Assembly: GCA_001939145.1 (NCBI GenBank)
Contig: LSRX01000055.1
Coordinates: 900,339 to 964,338 of the forward strand
Origin: Symbiodinium microadriaticum
Taxonomy: Eukaryota; Sar; Dinophyceae; Suessiales; Symbiodiniaceae
DNA length: 64,000 bases
Direction of reading: 5' to 3'
Shown one piece after another: positions 59,731-64,000 of the stretch; within the stretch, counting starts at the first letter, position 1; the number at the start of each line of letters is the position of its first letter. Below the pieces are notes generated by a model, which was not told the origin of the DNA, made no database searches, and saw only the letters and a program-made list of their open reading frames with translations. Made by a program: the position numbers and the translations under genes.

Positions 59731-61326
59731 CCCCAAACACAAAAAGAGCCCAGGAGCCGGTAAGGATCCGGAAGTCAATCACCCACGCATTTTCCTTCCA
59801 GAAAACCTGGGTTTAGGGCTCAGGGTGTTAGGGTTTAGGGGCTTCGGGGCCCTGGGTTTCAGAGTTTAGGGTCTCAGGCTTCGGGTTTCAAGCTTGGGGT
59901 TTAGATTCCGAAGCTTAGAGCTCATACTGTTGATGGACAAATTCTGCATGACCCAAGTATAGTATAGTACCATAAATCCCATAGTTTAGGCATATAAGGT
60001 CATGCAGGATTTTGTCCATCAGCCGGCAAATGCCGGTTTCGGGCTCAGGGTAAGCGCGGCTCAAGGCTTGGATCTTAGTTGTGCTACTTCGTGGGGATCG
60101 CCTACAACTCATAAAGACTTAAACCTCTGCTGTGGAAGAAGGGGCCCCTAAACCCTAAGCCCCAGGTAAAGGGCAGGGTGTCTGAGGAAAACTCATCGAT
60201 CCACGACTCTCACGAGCGCTTCCGGCAGAAAGCATAGCACATCATCCAAACCTACACCCTATAAACCGCCAAAATCCCAAACCCACAAAACACAAAACAC
60301 CTTTACCCAAACGACAAAAAGAATCAAAAAGAGAGACTTTGGAGCACAGCAGCAGCCACTAGGACCAGCATCGTGAGGCCAAGCTGCCCTTAGTTGTCAA
60401 GCCAAAGCTTGGAATCTCTGGAGCCGAGCGGAAAGAGCAGAGGCGGGTCTAGGGTCTAGGGTTTAAGGTTTAGAGTTTCTTGTTTCTTAGCGTGTGGCGC
60501 GTCAGAGGTTTGGCAGGAATCCAGTGCGTCTGAAATCCGGACACCGTGATGAAGACTGAAAACCCGTCCACCCCACTCGTTCACCGTCCTGGCTCAAGTG
60601 TCAGGAAGCCCCCAGTCGAACGTAAGCGCTGCATCGGCACGGAATTTAGGCCCTAAACCCTAAACCCTAAATCCTAAACCCTAAGGCATTCTGTGTCATG
60701 CTGGAAGGCCGAGGAGGCTGTGAGAAGCAGGTTAGAAGTGACGCTATGAGTTGGGAAACCTCAATACTTAACAGGATGATTCGGACCCCTGTTGTAACTA
60801 CCAGTTGACTTCGGGTCAATTTGCTTCAACCCTTTGTCGGCGCCGACTAGGACACCACGGTAAGCTGGCAAACCCTGCACCCCAAACGACTCAAACCCCC
60901 GATACAGGCTCCTTAGTAATTCGAACCGTGTTTTGGGGCATACTGTATTATAGTCATATTGAGGAACCTATCATGGCCCCTAAGTTTCACCAAGAAGGCA
61001 AACGTCGACCATGTGCAGGGAAGTGGCCTCCGAACACCACCGGGCCCAGGTGAATTGGACAAATTGTTAAATCCTGGCCAGGGTGTAGGATGCAGAGATA
61101 GGGTTTAGGGTATGATGTAGGATGCAGGGCTTAGGGTCTTAAAAAACAAGTCAGGCTTCCGGAGTTAAACGGGATCTATGACAGCAATGACCTCAACCGT
61201 AAAATAACAACAGTAGCAAAATCTTGCACTCCAGAATCTTAGTGCTCTTAATGAGTGAAAGATACCCCGATGGTTTGTACTATGGTCTTACGCTCGGACT
61301 TCTACTACTAAGTACTCTTGTTGTAC
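59731..61326 (-). other. Intron 5' part (flank of the retrotransposon array)
   Basis: Likely intronic to the minus-strand gene. Contains TTTAGGG heptamers at 59805-59900 and CCCTAAA at about 60650-60680, a family C element at 59927-60022, and a possible membrane-segment exon on minus at about 60345-60405 (residues LTMLVLVAAAVLQS after an AG|G). That exon is not called because its lower border is weak. Confidence 0.5.
59927..60022. mobile_element. Family C MITE-like element, copy 2
   Basis: Left end CTGTTGATGGACAAATTCTG and right end GATTTTGTCCATCAG are inverse. The core (GCATGACCCAAGTATAGTAT, ATAAGGTCATGCAGG) matches 21975-22070. Confidence 0.75.
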
Positions 61327-61432
61327 CTTTAGATTCAAACCGGCAGACACCAATGCCAGAAGAGTGTCCCTTCTCTGCTCACTCCGGATGTGTAGGAAGG
61401 CGCTGAGCTCGAACATACACCACAATCTGGTC
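61327..61432 (-). CDS. Exon of the TIR-like membrane-protein gene (RLWC-x-x-E segment)
   Basis: The acceptor is GGCTCAG|GACC on minus at 61432; the donor is CTAAAG|GTACAA at 61327. Encodes TRLWCMFELSAFLHIRSEQR, then RDTLLALVSAGLNLK. Joined to the preceding exon (...DRTY + GT|G) it restores Val-Thr-Arg-Leu-Trp-Cys, the expected continuation. The WC-x-x-E motif parallels the WC-x-x-EL motif of plant TIR domains, whose Glu is the NADase catalytic residue. The intron joining it to the upstream exon begins GA and ends AG, a non-canonical border reported in dinoflagellates. Confidence 0.75.
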
Positions 61433-61672
61433 CTGAGCCATGAACTCAAGGGACAATAGAGGCCTGAAGCATTAGACTAGGGACATGTTGAGGGGATTTT
61501 ATGGCATTTACATGTTCCTGTATTATACAGGGACTCTTGGGGATATTGCTGCGACTTATTCATGCTTGAACACATCAGCACCCGCAGAACGGTCTGGTAC
61601 TTGGAAGGTGAGTTGAGGGATATGGGTCTGGACCTGCGGCAGCCGGGAATCAAAGTCGTCATAGCCTAGCAT

Positions 61673-61772
61673 AGGGGCCTTGATAGTTAGAATAGGGTTT
61701 TGGGGCCCATTGTACCACAACTATAGTAAGGAACACCCAAACTAGTTAGTATTGGTACTGATTAAGGCCCCT
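61673..61772. mobile_element. Family H inverted-end element (intronic)
   Basis: Ends AGGGGCCTTGATAGTTAG and ACTGATTAAGGCCCCT are inverse. It lies within the intron between the 61327-61432 and 62077-62242 exons. Confidence 0.6.
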
Positions 61773-62076
61773 GTAGTACCAAGGCTGTCATCGCCTATAT
61801 GTAGATCTGCTCTTCCGGCTCAATCGAAGGCCTTCATGATTCGTGGCTGGGACAGAGCACTACCTTTGCAATGTGGTCACAAGTACTTGCCCTGCCAATA
61901 CAGTACTGAAAGCTACGAGGGCTTGGCCTTTGTGACCTTTCACCAAAAAATCTTAACGGCATTGCAGTTCTTGCTGTTCTTGCTGGAATGGTTGGGTGTG
62001 AGTTGTCAGAGACTAGTGTTCCTACAAGGGAAAACACCGGCATAGACCGATACCTGCCCACAGAAGGCCAAGCGTC

Positions 62077-62242
62077 ACATATGTGCGATCCCACAGGACC
62101 AGCATGGACTTCGAACTCTTCAGGATGCCCCCCATGCTGACGACTGCTTCTGCTTTTAGTGCCTCATCCGACTGCATCACGCATGCACGGTCCAGAAACA
62201 CCATCCGCCGTCGTGGGAAGAGAAGCAACGTCAGATAGTAAG
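62077..62242 (-). CDS. Exon of the TIR-like membrane-protein gene (VFLDR...LVLWDRTY segment)
   Basis: Encodes YYLTLLLFPRRRMVFLDRAC, then VMQSDEALKAEAVVSMGGIL and KSSKSMLVLWDRTYV. The pattern VFLD+.C..Q.D...K......+...L..SK.MLVLW...Y matches a family of predicted dinoflagellate membrane proteins and resembles the BB loop-to-alphaC part of TIR domains (FLD..., SK..lvv.S..Y). The upper border is AACGCAG|CT at 62242, with an alternative AG|G at 62256; the lower border is a GA donor (TATGT|GACGC). Its first two bases complete the split codon left by the upstream exon (G + CT = Ala). Confidence 0.75.
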
Positions 62243-62409
62243 CTGCGTTCCCCAGCCTCGGCTAGATGCAAGGGGAAGGAGACGTCAGAACGCCTGGACC
62301 AACACTCCTTTATTGTTGTTTTGAGGTTCTGAACCCCACTACAAACGGCAACTCTGCCATGAACAACAGCGCAGGAACAGCGTGCACCAGCGGCATTCGT
62401 GATGAGAAC

Positions 62410-62525
62410 CATCCTCCCAGCGGGGGAGGACACCGGTCAAGAAACCGAGGCCACCAAGAAAGGCACTCAGCATTCCCACCACGAGCGCCGGTATGATGTT
62501 GTTGAGGTACAAGACGGTAACATAC
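62410..62525 (-). CDS. Upstream exon of the TIR-like membrane-protein gene (membrane segment)
   Basis: Acceptor CATGCAG|G at 62525, donor GGATG|GTTCTC at 62410. Encodes YVTVLYLNNIIPALVVGMLS and AFLGGLGFLTGVLPRWED, a clear hydrophobic membrane segment of 24 or more residues ending at a positive/aromatic border. Phase at the 3' end (one base over) fits the next exon. Earlier N-terminal exons are not identified and may lie beyond the element at 62861-63998 or outside the window. Confidence 0.65.
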
Positions 62526-62860
62526 CTGCATGAGAATTTCTTGTAATTTTAGGGTAACCTTTTGATGTGCCTGTCTGCGTCGGTGTTTGCGAGTCAATGC
62601 AGAGCGTTTAAAGGAATCCTACATCGCCAGTACAGGTGCTTTGCCCTTAGAAAGTTGTAGAGTAGGGCCTTTCGGGGTATGCGATAATGCAGTGTTGCCG
62701 GGACTATGAGGGGAAGGTATCGCCAACTACTCGGCTCTCTTTGTACAAAACCGCAAACCATGTGGCAACATCCTCAGATTCTGGTTCAACTCAAGCCTTA
62801 ACTAAGCTCTAAACCCTAAACTTTAGAGATACTTCGGGAGCCACAAACTGGAAAACCAGG
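62526..62860. other. Unique spacer or upstream intron
   Basis: No telomere-like block except a CCCTAAA near 62810; no exon identified. Confidence 0.5.
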
Positions 62861-63998
62861 AAATAATTTTTTCGTCATTTAATCTTCATTTCTGGGTACA
62901 TTCGGGGCGTCATTAAATCATCATCTGTTTAGCATGCTCTACAAACGTCCAGAATGCATCATCATTTCTTCAGGGCTTGCCAAACATGTCTGCGCGGCTA
63001 CTGTGTCATCTAGCAGTGCCCCATAATTTAAAAGCTGAACTCTATGCCTGAACCCTCACAGAAACGTTTAGTAGGAACAACGTACGACATCTGAGCATGG
63101 CTGCCTAAAGGCTGGCACATTGGAATGTCATCGCAACTCTGGCGTCTGCAGGCGTAGACTCTAAACTGCAGACCTTATACACGCAGGGAGCTCAATGCAT
63201 ACTCGGCCGCCAGGACGCTAGGACCGCCAAGCCCGGAAACGATGAAAGAATGATGTTTTTTTCTAGAGGCCGGGCAGCCTCGCGAAAAAAATGAAGAAAA
63301 AATGAAGCTGGGAATGATAAAAAAATGACGCCTCCCGGAGTGCATTTTGGGGGAGTTCTGGGGACAGGGTTTTTTGGGCGGGTTTGGGGCAGGGTTCCGG
63401 AATTTTGGAAAAATGACGTTTTCCTAGGACTGTCGTCATTTTTTCATCATTTTTTCTTCATTTGTTCTTCATTTTTCTTCGTTTTTTCTTCATTGTTTCT
63501 TCATTTTTTCTTCGTTTTTTCTTCATGTTTTCTTCATTTTTCCCTTCGTTTTTTCTTCATTTTCACGTTTTTCCCCTCCAGGCAAAATGAAGAAAAAATG
63601 AAGATAAAACGACGGCTCCAGATCCAGGACACGTCCCCAGCTCCCTTCCCCACACCCGCGCCAGATCTCGGCAAAGGCACCCCAAAGCCCTAGATCCTTG
63701 GCAGCTTCGTTTCCTAGATAAGCCCAGTCAGGCTTATGTTCTTGTGCTTTTCTGTTTATATAAACTAGAGTAGGGGGGTATTTTCCAACCGTTAGTGCCG
63801 TTAGTGGGCGGGGGCTACACCTAAGCAATAGTCCGATAAATATAGAAAGCACCATCGGAAGAATTCAGGAACCTCCAACAAATGATGGTTAAAAACGAAA
63901 ATATTCCCACAATGCAAAAAAATAATGAATAAATGATGATGGAGGAAATCAAGGAGATGATGACAAAATGATGATTAAATGACCAAAAAATTATTTTT
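62861..63998. mobile_element. 1.14-kb terminal-inverted-repeat element, non-autonomous
   Basis: The left end AAATAATTTTTTCGTCATTT continues AATCTTCATTT. The right end is its inverse (AAATGATGATTAAATGACC, then AAAAAATTATTTTT), about 30 bp with three mismatches. Subterminal regions on both sides are rich in ATGATGA/TCATCAT words. The interior holds a TTCTTCAT minisatellite. No transposase-like open frame; plus 63325-63693 is repeat-driven. No target duplication can be read because the window ends 2 bp later. Confidence 0.7.
63427..63600. repeat. Minisatellite of TTTTTTCTTCAT units
   Basis: About a dozen 10-13 bp variants of TTTTTTCTTCAT/TTTTTTCTTCGT in tandem. An inverse patch (AAAATGAAGAAAAAATGAAG) lies at 63584-63603 and similar words at 63288-63305, so the tract can fold back on both sides. 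Confidence 0.85.
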
Positions 63999-64000
63999 CA

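Noticed and set aside
63325..63693. 122-codon plus frame with Phe-rich repeats
   Set aside because: Translation of the TTCTTCAT minisatellite inside a TIR element.

Overview
The window looks like nuclear DNA of a dinoflagellate (confidence about 0.8). The evidence is plant-type telomere heptamers (TTTAGGG/CCCTAAA) scattered by the hundred, an apparently intact Ty1/copia-class LTR retrotransposon with the CCCH-finger gag-pol type I associate with Symbiodiniaceae and relatives, 12-nt matches to the dinoflagellate spliced leader (DinoSL) inside that element, and a minus-strand split gene whose introns are best read with GA-AG and GC-AG as well as GT-AG borders. Species cannot be fixed from sequence alone.

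Layout. 1-35695 is gene-poor: degenerate telomere-like heptamers, microsatellites, and at least ten kinds of short terminal-inverted-repeat (foldback/MITE-like) elements of about 70-270 bp, one nested inside another. A few isolated exon-like stretches with good splice borders occur (4760-4960, 14140-14295, 31592-31748, all read on plus). A single N at 28867 is flanked by a 152-bp exact duplication, probably an unmerged contig overlap.

35703-59723 is a head-to-tail dimer of one copia element on the minus strand: LTR-internal-LTR-internal-LTR with an exact 11906-bp period, three 209-bp LTRs and one 7-bp target duplication (AAGAAAA) outside the whole array. Each unit has, in transcription order, PBS, ORF1 (898 codons; disordered, ending in a HAD-phosphatase-like domain), a stop-rich spacer, ORF2 (2599 codons; coiled coil, gag, CCHC, CCCH, protease, integrase, a third Cys/His motif, a methyltransferase-like domain, RT, RNase H) and a polypurine tract. 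The encoded proteins of the two copies are identical.

The array sits inside an intron of a minus-strand gene. Its upstream exons are at 62525-61327 and its downstream exons at 34445-32648. The conceptual product is a multi-pass membrane protein with a TIR-like segment (VFLDR ... LVLWDRTY ... RLWC-x-x-E). Joints within each exon group are phase-compatible; one or more exons between the groups are not identified. 62861-63998 is a separate 1.14-kb TIR element that nearly fills the right end.
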